Under the pieces are notes generated by a model. It saw nothing but the letters and a program-made list of their open reading frames with translations. It had not been told where the DNA came from and searched no databases. 45,723 bases of DNA, from the NCBI GenBank assembly GCA_001513155.1, contig LFSR01000033.1, forward strand, positions 1 to 45,723. Direction: 5' to 3'. Within the stretch, counting starts at the first letter, position 1, and every line of letters begins with the position of its first letter. Shown here one piece after another: positions 1 to 8,803 of this stretch. The translations under genes were made by a program, and so were the position numbers. This DNA comes from Syntrophomonas sp. DTU018. GTDB taxonomy: Bacteria > Bacillota > Syntrophomonadia > Syntrophomonadales > Syntrophomonadaceae.

Positions 1-74
1 CTGGAATCCTTGGCATCCGACAAAAATAGATGCTGAAGTAATTCTGAGTCGATGGTAACATGGTATTGAGCCAT
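1..74 (-). CDS. IS256-family transposase, N-terminal fragment (runs off the window)
   Basis: On the minus strand an ATG at 74 opens a reading frame of 24 codons that continues past the left edge. It begins MAQYHVTIDSELLQHLFLSD and continues with AKDS. This matches the N-terminus I know for IS256-family (mutator-type) DDE transposases, which start MAQY and carry a conserved LFLxDxKD stretch. A good Shine-Dalgarno (cggaggtgacc on the coding strand) lies just upstream at 80-90. The catalytic DDE residues lie outside the window, so whether the gene is intact cannot be judged. Confidence 0.8.
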   Translation of the reverse strand, partial: MAQYHVTIDSELLQHLFLSDAKDS

Positions 75-173
75 TGCAAGGTCACCTCCGGTTGTGGTTT
101 GTTTTGGTCACTTACCATTCTAAACCAGGGGCCTTGTCTTGGCTCTTCATTTTACACAATTATATGGACTTAA
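1..173 (-). mobile_element. IS256-family insertion sequence, left end as seen here
   Basis: Outside the transposase start, about 100 bases of non-coding sequence end in tttacacaattatatggact (151-170). This resembles the terminal inverted repeat of IS256-like elements, so the element probably stops near 170-175. The exact edge and target duplication cannot be fixed because the other end is outside the window. The element points away from the tRNA gene and no neighbouring gene is visibly broken at this side. Confidence 0.65.
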
Positions 174-317
174 CTTAATACTGATTAGCTTTAAATTTAT
201 TCTTCTTTTGTGGGTTACATACCCATAAAATAATTCTAAGAGTATGGGATTTATCCAAATAACAGCTTCTTACTTTTTTTAGTAAATTGAGGCTAAGCTT
301 TTTAGCATTCGACTGAT

Positions 318-346
318 TTGACATGTGGTTGTGTCAATGGTACTAT
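318..346 (+). promoter_or_regulatory. Sigma-A type promoter of the initiator tRNA gene
   Basis: A perfect -35 box TTGACA at 318-323 is followed after 17 bases by TACTAT at 341-346 (four of six matches to TATAAT). Transcription would start near 353, about 14 bases before the tRNA. The position and spacing fit a strong housekeeping promoter for a stable RNA. Confidence 0.6.
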
Positions 347-366
347 ACTTTTGGTATTTAGATTGA

Positions 367-442
<76 letters not shown>

Positions 443-454
443 AAGAAGGAGATA

Positions 455-470
455 TCCCCCGCAAGGGGGA
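455..470 (+). other. Short GC stem with GCAA tetraloop behind the tRNA
   Basis: tccccc (455-460) pairs perfectly with ggggga (465-470) around the loop gcaa, a GNRA tetraloop. It lies 12 bases after the tRNA CCA and before the true terminator. It probably marks the 3' trailer for tRNA processing. It has no T-run of its own. The following attgaaat looks like the end of some CRISPR repeats, but there is only one copy. Confidence 0.5.
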
Positions 471-494
471 TTGAAATAGGAATACCCGGCTGGT

Positions 495-524
495 AAAGTC
501 TGAAGTTTTATTCAGACTTTTTTT
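495..524 (+). terminator. Rho-independent terminator after initiator tRNA
   Basis: A perfect 10-base stem (aaagtctgaa at 495-504 and ttcagacttt at 511-520) with a six-base loop runs into a T-tract to 524. It ends the tRNA transcript about 80 bases before the typA start codon. Confidence 0.85.
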
Positions 525-604
525 GTGCCGTTTTCTTACTGATAAAAATCTTTGAACCTACTTGCTTTTTGTTTTTAAAACACTTATCTCAGAAGGGATG
601 TTGC

Positions 605-2428
605 ATGGATAAACACTTGTTGCGCAATGTGGCTATAGTTGCTCATGTTGATCACGGGAAAACTACTCTGGTGGATCAATTATTGAAGCAGTCGGGCTGT
701 ATCCGGGAGAATCAGAAAGTTCCTGAGCGGATTATGGATCGCAATGATTTGGAGCGTGAACGGGGTATTACTATTTTATCGAAAAACACCAGTATCCGCT
801 GGAACGGATACAAGATAAACATAGTTGATACTCCTGGCCATGCTGATTTCGGCGGGGAAGTTGAGCGTATTGTGCAGATGGTGGATGGAGTGCTTCTGCT
901 GGTGGACGCTTTCGAAGGGCCTATGCCCCAAACTCGTTTTGTTTTGCGCAAAGCCCTGGAAGCCAAGCTGAAACCGGTGGTGGTAATCAACAAGATGGAC
1001 CGCCCCGGAGCCCGACCTCAGGAAGTAGTCGATGAAATACTGGATTTGTTTATTGAATTAGGAGCTGATGATGAACAACTGGACTTCCCGGTAATATATA
1101 CCTCAGCTCGCTATGGCTATGCCATTAAGGATTTAAGTGATGCCCCTGCAGATATGGGTCCCTTGTTCGAGTCTATCATAGAGCATATACCTTCTCCCCA
1201 GGGGAATGAAGAAGACCCGCTGCAGCTTAGCATCGCTTCCCTGGACTACGACAACTATGTGGGCAGAATCGGAATTGGCAAAGTACTGCAGGGCAGTCTT
1301 GCCAGAGGCGATGAAGTTATAGTCTGCAATACCGAGGGAAAAGAGCAGCGGGTCAAGATTGCCAATCTCTATACCTTTGAAGGATTGGTCCGGGTGGAAA
1401 AAGATAGGGTGTCGGCCGGGGAAATAGCCGCAGTTTCCGGTATAGATTCTTTAACCATTGGCGATACCCTGTGCCCTCCGGACAAGCTGGAACCGGTACC
1501 CTTTGTTAAAATTGACGAACCCACCATATCCATGAATTTCATAGTAAATGACAGTCCTTTTGCAGGCCAGGACGGCATTTATGTAACCAGCCGCCACCTG
1601 CGGGACCGTTTGTTCAGAGAATTGCTGTCCAATGTAGCTTTGCGGGTTGAGGAAATTAACCCGGATTGTTTCAAAGTTTCCGGCCGGGGAGAACTTCATC
1701 TTTCCATTTTGATTGAAACCATGCGCCGGGAAGGCTATGAATTTGCAGTAACTCGCCCGGAAGTAATTCTCCGCCGGGAACAGGGGGCGATACTGGAACC
1801 CATGGAATTGCTGCACATTGAAGTACCGGAAGCTTATGTAGGTACAGTAATAGAAGCTACCGGCCGGAGAAAGGGAGAATTGCTAAACATGGTACCTGGT
1901 CCGGGTGAAACAGTGAAACTGGAAATTCGTATTCCTTCCCGGGGTTTGATAGGATATCGTCCCGAGTTCCTTACTGATACCCGGGGCACCGGCGTAATGT
2001 ATCACGTTTTCGACGGATATGACACCTACCGGGGAGAAATACCGGGAAGAAACCGGGGTTCCCTGGTGGCATCCGAAACCGGCACTGCCGTGGCCTATGG
2101 GCTGTACAATGCCCAGGAACGGGGCAGCCTCTTTATAGAACCAGGGACAGAAGTATATGAGGGCATGATAGTGGGCGAGAATGCCCGCAGCCAGGACATA
2201 GCCGTAAACGTCTGCAAGAAAAAGCACCTGACCAATACCCGGGCTTCTGGTTCCGATGAAGCTCTGAGGTTGGTGCCGCCAGTGGTGATGACTATGGAAA
2301 AGTGCCTGGAATTTATCAAAGATGATGAACTTCTGGAAGTAACTCCTCATCACCTTCGTTTAAGAAAAATAATACTGGACAAAACTTCCCGCGAAAGAGC
2401 TCATAAAAAGAAAGAACAAGCTTCCTAG
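605..2428 (+). CDS. typA: Ribosome-associated GTPase TypA/BipA
   Basis: A 607-residue translational GTPase of the EF-G superfamily that binds the ribosome and acts in stress adaptation and ribosome assembly. The G1 motif AHVDHGKTT is at residues 13-21, followed by the G2-region RGITI, the G3 motif DTPGHADF and the G4 motif NKMD. The C-terminal half carries the BipA-specific [14 protein letters not shown] segment. The length is normal for the family (about 610). I chose ATG 605 over the upstream ATG at 569, because an agaaggg ribosome site sits at 591-597, seven bases before 605, and the extra 12 residues precede the conserved start. It is monocistronic, ending in a terminator immediately after the stop. 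Confidence 0.97.
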   Translation: MDKHLLRNVAIVAHVDHGKTTLVDQLLKQSGCIRENQKVPERIMDRNDLERERGITILSKNTSIRWNGYKINIVDTPGHADFGGEVERIVQMVDGVLLLVDAFEGPMPQTRFVLRKALEAKLKPVVVINKMDRPGARPQEVVDEILDLFIELGADDEQLDFPVIYTSARYGYAIKDLSDAPADMGPLFESIIEHIPSPQGNEEDPLQLSIASLDYDNYVGRIGIGKVLQGSLARGDEVIVCNTEGKEQRVKIANLYTFEGLVRVEKDRVSAGEIAAVSGIDSLTIGDTLCPPDKLEPVPFVKIDEPTISMNFIVNDSPFAGQDGIYVTSRHLRDRLFRELLSNVALRVEEINPDCFKVSGRGELHLSILIETMRREGYEFAVTRPEVILRREQGAILEPMELLHIEVPEAYVGTVIEATGRRKGELLNMVPGPGETVKLEIRIPSRGLIGYRPEFLTDTRGTGVMYHVFDGYDTYRGEIPGRNRGSLVASETGTAVAYGLYNAQERGSLFIEPGTEVYEGMIVGENARSQDIAVNVCKKKHLTNTRASGSDEALRLVPPVVMTMEKCLEFIKDDELLEVTPHHLRLRKIILDKTSRERAHKKKEQAS

Positions 2429-2454
2429 AACTGGCCACTTGGGCCAGTTTTTTT
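2429..2454 (+). terminator. Rho-independent terminator of typA
   Basis: aactggcc (2429-2436) pairs with ggccagtt (2442-2449) around a five-base loop and runs into a T-tract ending at 2454. It starts directly after the TAG stop of typA. Confidence 0.9.
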
Positions 2455-2527
2455 ACATGTATACATATTTTTTCGCAGGAATCCGCAATTATTATTAAGA
2501 ATTAAATTAAGCGTTCCTATTTTTTGT

Positions 2528-2553
2528 CAGTGAAATTTTGCCAGTTTTCACTG
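2528..2553 (+). promoter_or_regulatory. Stem-loop in the leader of the alanine symporter gene
   Basis: cagtgaaa (2528-2535) pairs perfectly with tttcactg (2546-2553), followed by attttag, about 15 bases before the gaggt ribosome site. It may be a weak attenuator or only a leader structure. No known riboswitch class is recognisable. Confidence 0.35.
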
Positions 2554-2582
2554 ATTTTAGATCACAAAGGGAGGTAAATCAC

Positions 2583-3951
2583 TTGGAGGCATTCAGTAAT
2601 CTAGTTTCAGTAGTAAAACAGCTTTGTTTGGGGGCCGTGGTTGCTGGTATTATTGGTGGGAACAGGAATATTTCTAACCATACGTTTAGGCTTTTTACAG
2701 TTAAGCCAGTTACCTTACGCATTAAAGTTAGCCTTTTTCCCATCCCAGCAGGATAGAAAGTCAGCGGGGGACATTTCCCATTTTCAGGCCCTGATGACAG
2801 CATTGGCCGCAACCATAGGTACAGGTAACATTGTTGGTGTGGCTACTGCTTTTGTTCTCGGCGGCCCGGGAGCAATTTTCTGGATGTGGATCACTGCCTT
2901 ATTTGGCATGGCTACCAAGTACGGAGAAGCCGTATTGGCAGTGAAATACCGGGTAGTTGATGCCTACGGTGAAATGGCCGGCGGCCCTATGTTCTATATT
3001 GAAAAAGGCCTAGGCTGGAAGTGGCTGGCAGTCTTGTTCGCCTTCTTCGGTGCTGTTGCTGCTTTTGGTATCGGCAACTTGGTGCAGATCAATTCCGTGG
3101 CCGGCAACATGGCTTCTACTTTCCATGTCAGTCCGGTAATTACCGGTATTGTTCTGACTATCTTCACTGCCATCGTAATATTAGGAGGTATCAAGAGTAT
3201 CGGCCGCTGGTCCAGCATTATTGTTCCTTTCATGGCATTATTTTATATTCTAGCTGGACTCTACATTGTTTTTTCCAATCTGCCTTTGGTAGGCCCCGCA
3301 TTTGCTTTGATCTTCTCTGACGCTTTTTCAGCAGAAGCAGGTCTCGGCGCTTTGATCGGAACCACCATTCGTTATGGTGTAGCGCGGGGATTGTTCTCCA
3401 ATGAAGCTGGTATGGGTTCAGCTCCCATTGCTGCAGCAGCAGCTAAGACCGACCATCCCTGCCGTCAGGGACTGGTATCCATGACCGGTACTTTCCTGGA
3501 TACCATCATTGTCTGTACCATAACCGGTCTGTCCCTGGTTATGGCTAGTTTAGGCGGATTTGCTCAAGCAGAAACGAATGCTGCTGCTCTCACCAGCCAA
3601 TCATTCCAGTACTTTTTACCTTTCGGCAGCATATTAGTAACCATTGCCCTGGTGTTCTTTGCTTACTCCACCGTACTGGGCTGGTCTTACTACGGAGAAA
3701 AATGCTTCTACTATTTGGTGGGAGAAAAAGGATTGATACCATACCGGTTGGTTTTCTGCGCCATGGTTTTTGTGGGTGCAGTAACTGAACTTGATCTGGT
3801 GTGGTCCATTGCTGATACTTTCAACGCCGCTATGTGTGTACCTAACTTGATTGCCTTGATCTTGTTATCCGGAGTGATTGTCGCTGAGACCCGGGATTTC
3901 AAAGAATTACGCGCCCGGGAAATTGCCCAGGAAATTAAAAAAGCCAGCTGA
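2583..3951 (+). CDS. Sodium:alanine/glycine symporter (AGCS family), frameshifted near the 5' end
   Basis: A multi-spanning inner-membrane carrier of about 455 residues that imports alanine or glycine with Na+. The family motifs AATIGTGNIVGVATA, GGPGAIFWMW and FSNEAGMGSAPIAAAAA are clear. The gene starts at TTG 2583 behind an excellent site (aagggaggt), giving LEAFSNLVSVV. It then runs in the wrong frame, while the frame read from 2641 onward (LLVLLVGTGIFLTIRLG) continues the family sequence. Removing one A from the AAAA at 2615-2618 restores VVNSFVWGPWLLVLLVGTG, exactly the family pattern. So the gene carries a +1 indel, or the assembly does. If real, only a product starting at TTG 2641 without a clear ribosome site could be made, lacking about 20 N-terminal residues. 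The following terminator separates it from the convergent yitT-like gene. Confidence 0.9.
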
Positions 3952-3966
3952 TAGCTGTTCTTGTTG

Positions 3967-3992
3967 AGCCCCTGCTTCGGCGGGGGCTTTTT
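3967..3992 (+). terminator. Rho-independent terminator of the symporter gene
   Basis: A GC-rich hairpin (agcccctgc, ttcg loop, gcgggggct) is followed by a short T-tract. It sits between two convergent genes. The T-tract favours the plus strand. Confidence 0.8.
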
Positions 3993-3996
3993 AAGT

Positions 3997-4872
3997 TTAA
4001 AAATCAGCCTGGCTGTCACGAAAGCCCCGGCCGTATACCTCAATGGTTTCACTAATAGTAATAAAGGCCTCCGGATCTATCTGAAACACTATCTCTTTCA
4101 GGCGAGGCAACTGGGTTTTAGCCACCGTAACCATAATAATCTGCCTCTCTTCTCCGGTATAAGCCCCTTGCCCCAACAAGTAGGTGCATCCCCGGTGCAG
4201 GGTGTGAATTATGGCATGAGTAATTTCTTCGTATTCCCGGGAAATAATGAAGGCTGTACGGCTTACATCCAGACCCGCTTCTACCACGTCTACCATGCGG
4301 GAACTAATGAAGATGCTGATGGCCGAATACAAAGTGAGTTCCAGACTGGCTGTGAAAAGAAACAGGGCCAGAATAGACAGGTTGGTAACCAGAAATGTCT
4401 GGCCGAAGTTGTATCCCCAGAAGCGCCGCACGATGACGGCTATAATATCGGTTCCTCCTACCGATCCTTTGCTGCGCAAGACAATCCCGGAGCCTATGCC
4501 CGCCAGCACCCCTCCGAATATGGTAGACAGCAGGATATTGTCGATACCAAAATCCATATGCTTAAAAAGTTCCAGAAACAGGCTCTGAAAGATAACTCCC
4601 CATAAGCTATAAATAATAAAACGCCGGCTGATATACCGGTATCCGGCTATAAATATCGGGATGTTTAATGCTGCATACCACACAGCTATGTCCAGATGGG
4701 TAAGGTACTTGAGGATAACCGCCAGACCAGTCACTCCACCGGTCAATATATGGGCCGGTACCAAAACCGCCTGAACGCCTAGAGCTAACAGGGCTGATCC
4801 TACAGTAATACCCAGCACATCTTTGGCCGACATTTTTTCCGTAAAACGGGACAAATTAACCCGGGTACGCAT
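3997..4872 (-). CDS. YitT family (DUF161/DUF2179) membrane protein
   Basis: A 291-residue integral membrane protein with five or six hydrophobic helices in roughly residues 20-215, and a soluble C-terminal DUF2179 domain (about 220-285, containing REYEEITHAII, RGCTYL and ITISETIEVYGRGF). The TGGVTG and GSVGGTDIIA motifs are typical of the YitT/YpjC/YvjA family of Bacillus, whose transport substrate is not established. The ATG at 4872 has a gggaggaaggg ribosome site upstream. It faces the symporter gene tail to tail and is divergent from manC across 245 bases, so it is probably its own transcription unit. The family call is firm; the function is unknown. Confidence 0.92.
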   Translation of the reverse strand: MRTRVNLSRFTEKMSAKDVLGITVGSALLALGVQAVLVPAHILTGGVTGLAVILKYLTHLDIAVWYAALNIPIFIAGYRYISRRFIIYSLWGVIFQSLFLELFKHMDFGIDNILLSTIFGGVLAGIGSGIVLRSKGSVGGTDIIAVIVRRFWGYNFGQTFLVTNLSILALFLFTASLELTLYSAISIFISSRMVDVVEAGLDVSRTAFIISREYEEITHAIIHTLHRGCTYLLGQGAYTGEERQIIMVTVAKTQLPRLKEIVFQIDPEAFITISETIEVYGRGFRDSQADF

Positions 4873-5117
4873 AATATGCCCTTCCTCCCTGGTTAAAACT
4901 GACCAGGTTTAGCTTTTCCCAAGGGGCCGGGAATATTACCTGTTTATGATAGCCACTTTAGACTCGCGCCTATCCATCCGGCTGGGCTTGGTTCATGGAG
5001 TTATATATGTCCGGCCAGAGGGGCATACTAGAAAGAAATGCCTGGCAAATATATGGCATAGACCTCGGATAGAAAAGCATACAATGACTTGTCAGCAAGT
5101 TGGAGGTAACGCTTCTT

Positions 5118-6164
5118 ATGATATCAGTAATCCTAGCGGGCGGTAAAGGACTGCGTCTTTGGCCGGAAAGCAGGCGATCCCGCCCCAAACAATTATGCAA
5201 ATTTGTCGACAACCGCTCCATGCTGGACCATACCATTGATCGGCTTATAAATCTGGGGTCACGCCGAATAATAATTATTACCAGTGATGATCTCAAACCT
5301 TCCATTCAGGCCCTGGTGCAGCAGCGGCCTGACGGGGGCTGTATCGATATACTGAGCGAACCGGTAGGAAAAAACACTGCTCCGGCAGTGGGCATGGCAC
5401 TGGCCCGGTGTTTAGATGAAGCTTTAGATGACGTCTTGGGCATTTTTCCGGCTGACCATCATATCCTGGACAATCGGGCCTTTGAAGAAAGCATCCGGCG
5501 GGCGGTTAAAGCGGCCCAACAGGGGTGTGTGGTGACTATCGGCATCACCCCCAGCAGGCCGGAAACCGGCTATGGATATATTGAAAAAACTAAATGGGAA
5601 ATTGCTTCCCTGGATAATGTCTATCAGGTAAATTCCTTCTGTGAAAAACCTGACCTTAACATAGCTCAGGCCTACCTTAACAGCGGCTCCCACATGTGGA
5701 ATGCCGGGATTTATATAGCTAAAGGCGGCACCCTGCTGGAAGAATTCGCCCGTCACCTGCCGGAGATTTACGAAAACATCATCAAGGGATTGGAGGGGTA
5801 TATATCCTCTTATGAAAACTTGCCGGAAATCAGCCTGGATTACGGCATTGCCGAGAAATCGGACCGTATGGCGGTAGTCCCGGCAGATTTTGGCTGGTGT
5901 GACCTGGGCAGTTGGAATGCTCTGGAAGAATTATATGAAGTGGATAAAGACAACAATGTGGTCTGCGGTGAGGATGCGATTCCTCTGGACAGCCGCAACT
6001 GCGTAATAAAACAGTGCGACAAGTCCATAGTTCTGTTCGGGGTGGATCGCCTGCTGGTGGTAGAGACAGATGACGTGATTTTTATCGCCGATCGCAACCG
6101 GGCGCAGGAAGTGCGCACAGTAGTGGACACTTTATACCAGCTGAACCGTCACGATCTTTTATAA
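5118..6164 (+). CDS. manC: Mannose-1-phosphate guanylyltransferase
   Basis: Transfers GMP from GTP to mannose-1-phosphate to give GDP-mannose, in the cytoplasm. At 348 residues it consists of the nucleotidyltransferase domain only, without the cupin isomerase domain of bifunctional enzymes. It shows the signature LAGGKGLRLWPES at residues 6-18 with the following RPKQ. It also has the sugar-phosphate region EPVGKNTAPA, FPADHHI, GYGYIE, FCEKP and WNAGIY. I chose ATG 5118 because ttggaggt at 5100-5107 is its ribosome site; starting at TTG 5100 would make that site coding. The next gene, 27 bases on, is the phosphomannomutase that supplies its substrate, so the pair forms a GDP-mannose module for the downstream glycosyltransferases. 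Confidence 0.94.
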   Translation: MISVILAGGKGLRLWPESRRSRPKQLCKFVDNRSMLDHTIDRLINLGSRRIIIITSDDLKPSIQALVQQRPDGGCIDILSEPVGKNTAPAVGMALARCLDEALDDVLGIFPADHHILDNRAFEESIRRAVKAAQQGCVVTIGITPSRPETGYGYIEKTKWEIASLDNVYQVNSFCEKPDLNIAQAYLNSGSHMWNAGIYIAKGGTLLEEFARHLPEIYENIIKGLEGYISSYENLPEISLDYGIAEKSDRMAVVPADFGWCDLGSWNALEELYEVDKDNNVVCGEDAIPLDSRNCVIKQCDKSIVLFGVDRLLVVETDDVIFIADRNRAQEVRTVVDTLYQLNRHDLL

Positions 6165-6191
6165 AACTGCAAAAAACACTTTGGAGGATCT

Positions 6192-7574
6192 ATGATGAGC
6201 ACTATTTTTCGCCAGTACGATATACGGGGGATAGTAGGACGTGATTTAGACGATGAACAGGTGGACCGGATCAGCCGGGCTTTTGCTGCCTACGCCTGCG
6301 GCCAAGGTCAAACTCAAATCCTGTTGGGCTACGATAATCGCCATTCTTCTCCCCACTTTCGGGATATAGCCGCCCAGGCCTTAGTGGAAAGCGGCTTCCG
6401 GGTTATAGACCTGGGTATGGTAATAACGCCCATGTTCTATTTTGCCTGTCACCACCTTAACATTAGGGCGGGCTTAATGATTACCGCCAGCCACAATCCC
6501 CCGGAATACAACGGGTTCAAATTGCTGTTGGGCGAATCAACTATTTGCGGTGACCAGATCCAGGAAGTAAAGCGTATTGCAGAGGAAGGAGCTTTTCTCT
6601 ATAAAGACGGAGGATCTCTGGAAACATACGATATACAGCCGGCTTATCACCAAATGATCCTGGAAAAAATCAAAATGGGACCGCGCCTTATAAAGGCAGT
6701 AGTGGACTGCGGCAATGGCACTGCCTCTCTTTTCGCTCCCCAGATATTACGGGACCTGGGTTGTGAAGTGGTAGAACTATACTGTGAATCTGATCCTGAT
6801 TACCCCCATCATCACCCGGATCCGGTCAATCCCAACAATATGGACGATCTTGTGGATATGGTCCTGCGCTGTAAGGCAGATCTGGGAATAGGTTTCGATG
6901 GGGATGGGGACCGCCTGGGATTGGTAGATTCCCACGGCAATATGATCTGGGGAGATTTGCTCATGATTCTTTTCTGGCGGGAGCTGCTGCCCCGCTATCC
7001 AGGCACTCCGGCTATAGTGGAAGTAAAATGCTCCCAGAGTCTTATCGACGAAATCAAGCGTCTGGGGGGCAAACCGGTTCTCTACAAAACCGGTCATTCC
7101 CTGATAAAGGCCAAAATGAAAGAGATTGGGGCCATATTCACCGGGGAAATGTCGGGGCATATGTTCTTCGCCGACGAATACTACGGCTATGATGACGCCA
7201 TTTATGCCGCTGCCCGGCTGTTATCCCTGCTTTCCCGCCAGGAAAAAAGCTTGGCTGAACTCCTGCAGGATGTGCCCCGTTACTATTCAACTCCGGAAAT
7301 ACGGATTCCCAGCACCGATGCCGAGAAATTCCATCAAGTGGAGCGGGTTATCCAGCATTTTGAACCCCTTTACGAAATAATTAAAGTTGATGGCGCCCGT
7401 ATTCTCTTTCCCCAGGGATGGGGTCTGGTCCGGGCTTCCAATACCGGTCCCGAATTGATAGTGCGCTGTGAAGGCAATACCCCTCAGGCTTTGGAAGAGA
7501 TTAAGTCAGAACTGTTTTCATTTCTGGCTGAACTCGGTCTTCCCATGGCAGAGGAAGAATTGATCAAGGTATAA
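6192..7574 (+). CDS. Phosphomannomutase/phosphoglucomutase
   Basis: A 460-residue alpha-D-phosphohexomutase that interconverts mannose-6-phosphate and mannose-1-phosphate (often glucose phosphates too). It has the full four-domain layout: the N-terminal FRQYDIRGIVG, the phosphoserine loop TASHNPPEYNGFKL, the Mg-binding GFDGDGDRLG, a sugar-binding GEMSGHMFF, and the C-terminal phosphate-binding RASNTGPELIVRCEG. Its length and the YDIRG start match the AlgC/ManB-type bacterial enzymes. ttggagg lies just upstream; ATG 6192 or ATG 6195 could be used. It is placed 27 bases after manC and 59 bases before the GT4 gene, all the same way round, so one operon is likely. Confidence 0.95.
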   Translation: MMSTIFRQYDIRGIVGRDLDDEQVDRISRAFAAYACGQGQTQILLGYDNRHSSPHFRDIAAQALVESGFRVIDLGMVITPMFYFACHHLNIRAGLMITASHNPPEYNGFKLLLGESTICGDQIQEVKRIAEEGAFLYKDGGSLETYDIQPAYHQMILEKIKMGPRLIKAVVDCGNGTASLFAPQILRDLGCEVVELYCESDPDYPHHHPDPVNPNNMDDLVDMVLRCKADLGIGFDGDGDRLGLVDSHGNMIWGDLLMILFWRELLPRYPGTPAIVEVKCSQSLIDEIKRLGGKPVLYKTGHSLIKAKMKEIGAIFTGEMSGHMFFADEYYGYDDAIYAAARLLSLLSRQEKSLAELLQDVPRYYSTPEIRIPSTDAEKFHQVERVIQHFEPLYEIIKVDGARILFPQGWGLVRASNTGPELIVRCEGNTPQALEEIKSELFSFLAELGLPMAEEELIKV

Positions 7575-7633
7575 AGTCATCCAAACAAGTCTAGAATATT
7601 GGGAAAGTCTGCTTGAGTTCGAGGAGGTTATTA

Positions 7634-8803
7634 ATGACTGTTGTTAATCTAGGTACCTATCCACCCAAGCAGTGTGGAATAGCTACTTTTTCTCAGGATT
7701 TGCGACGCAGCCTTATGAAAGCCGGACACACGGTTTTAGTGGCAGCGGTTTCTGATCATGAGTATGAATACCAGTATCCATCCGAGGTAATAATTGAAAT
7801 CGGCCAGCACCAAAAACAGGATTATCTCCAAGCTGCCTCGCTGATCAACAGCCATAATGCAGTCGACCTGGTGATTATCCAGCATGAATATGGCATCTAC
7901 GGAGGACCCAGCGGCAGTTACTTGCTGGATTTTTGCCGTGCTTTGGATAAACCCTTTATGGTAGTCACCCATACCGTGCTTCCCTCCCCGGAAGAACTGC
8001 GCTATAAACTACTGGCAGAACTGACCCAGCAGGCTGCGGCTGTAGTGTGCATGACCCAGAATTCAGCTGATCTCCTGCAGCGGGTATATCATGTGCCTCG
8101 TTCGAAAATCAATCTCATCAGTCACGGGGTGCCTGAATTTACTCCCAAATCCCCCAGTGCCCTCAAGAAAAAGTATGGCCTGCAGGGGCAAAATGTTATT
8201 TCCACCTTTGGGCTGATAGGGCCGGGCAAAGGATTGGAACTGGGTATACGGGCCATAGCCGAGGTGGTAAAGGAATACCGGGAATGTACTTACCTGATAT
8301 TAGGTCAGACCCATCCCATGCTGCAGAAAAGCGAAGGGGAAAGATATCGCCAGATGCTGGAACAGCTGGTATTAGAATTAGATATCGCTGGCAACGTGAA
8401 ATTCGTAAACCGCTTTCTCACCGATGAAGAGCTGGGAGAATACCTATATCTTACCGATATTTATTTAAGTCCCTATCCCAACTTAGACCAGGCGGTATCA
8501 GGAACCTTGAGTTTTGCTGTTGGTTCCGGACGAGCTATTGTGTCTACCCCTTATGCTCATGCCCTGGAGCTGTTGGCCGAAGAACGGGGCCTGTTGGCTT
8601 CCAAGCCTGATTATCTGGAATTGGCCCAGTTGATAAAATCCATCCTGGCTGATCCGGCTTTGAAGACCCGGCTGCAGAACAATGCACGCCAATTGGGGCA
8701 CACCCTGAGTTGGACCCAGGTAGGACGGCGTTACAGCCAGGTCATAAGTGAAATCCTCAAGTACAGCCAAAAAGCAGAAGGGAAAAAGATCCATTATGCT
8801 TGA
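7634..8803 (+). CDS. Glycosyltransferase family 4 (group 1), GT-B fold
   Basis: A cytoplasmic 389-residue GT-B fold glycosyltransferase. The N-terminal domain opens with LGTYPPKQCGIATFSQDL, the acceptor-side glycine-rich loop typical of GT4 enzymes. The C-terminal donor domain starts near VISTFGLIGPGKGLELGIRA. The expected late E-x7-E region is degenerate (SPYPNLDQAVSGTLSFAVGSGRAIVST), a form seen in GT4 proteins that travel with beta-mannoside phosphorylases. ATG 7634 was chosen over TTG 7613 because gaggaggt sits seven bases before it. Its stop overlaps the next gene's start. With GDP-mannose made by the two upstream genes, a mannosyl donor is the obvious guess, but acceptor and linkage cannot be read from sequence. 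Confidence 0.87.
   Translation: MTVVNLGTYPPKQCGIATFSQDLRRSLMKAGHTVLVAAVSDHEYEYQYPSEVIIEIGQHQKQDYLQAASLINSHNAVDLVIIQHEYGIYGGPSGSYLLDFCRALDKPFMVVTHTVLPSPEELRYKLLAELTQQAAAVVCMTQNSADLLQRVYHVPRSKINLISHGVPEFTPKSPSALKKKYGLQGQNVISTFGLIGPGKGLELGIRAIAEVVKEYRECTYLILGQTHPMLQKSEGERYRQMLEQLVLELDIAGNVKFVNRFLTDEELGEYLYLTDIYLSPYPNLDQAVSGTLSFAVGSGRAIVSTPYAHALELLAEERGLLASKPDYLELAQLIKSILADPALKTRLQNNARQLGHTLSWTQVGRRYSQVISEILKYSQKAEGKKIHYA

Noticed and set aside
451-480. CRISPR-like repeat end (ccccc gcaa ggggg attgaaat) after the tRNA
   Set aside because: The hairpin and attgaaa ending resemble a repeat, but there is a single copy, no spacer pattern and no cas gene. It is better seen as the tRNA trailer.
3961-4605. 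Plus-strand frame opposite the YitT-like gene
   Set aside because: It is a shadow of the YitT/DUF2179 gene and starts inside the symporter terminator.
4946-5146. Small frame between the YitT-like gene and manC
   Set aside because: No ribosome site, no protein pattern, and it overlaps the manC start.
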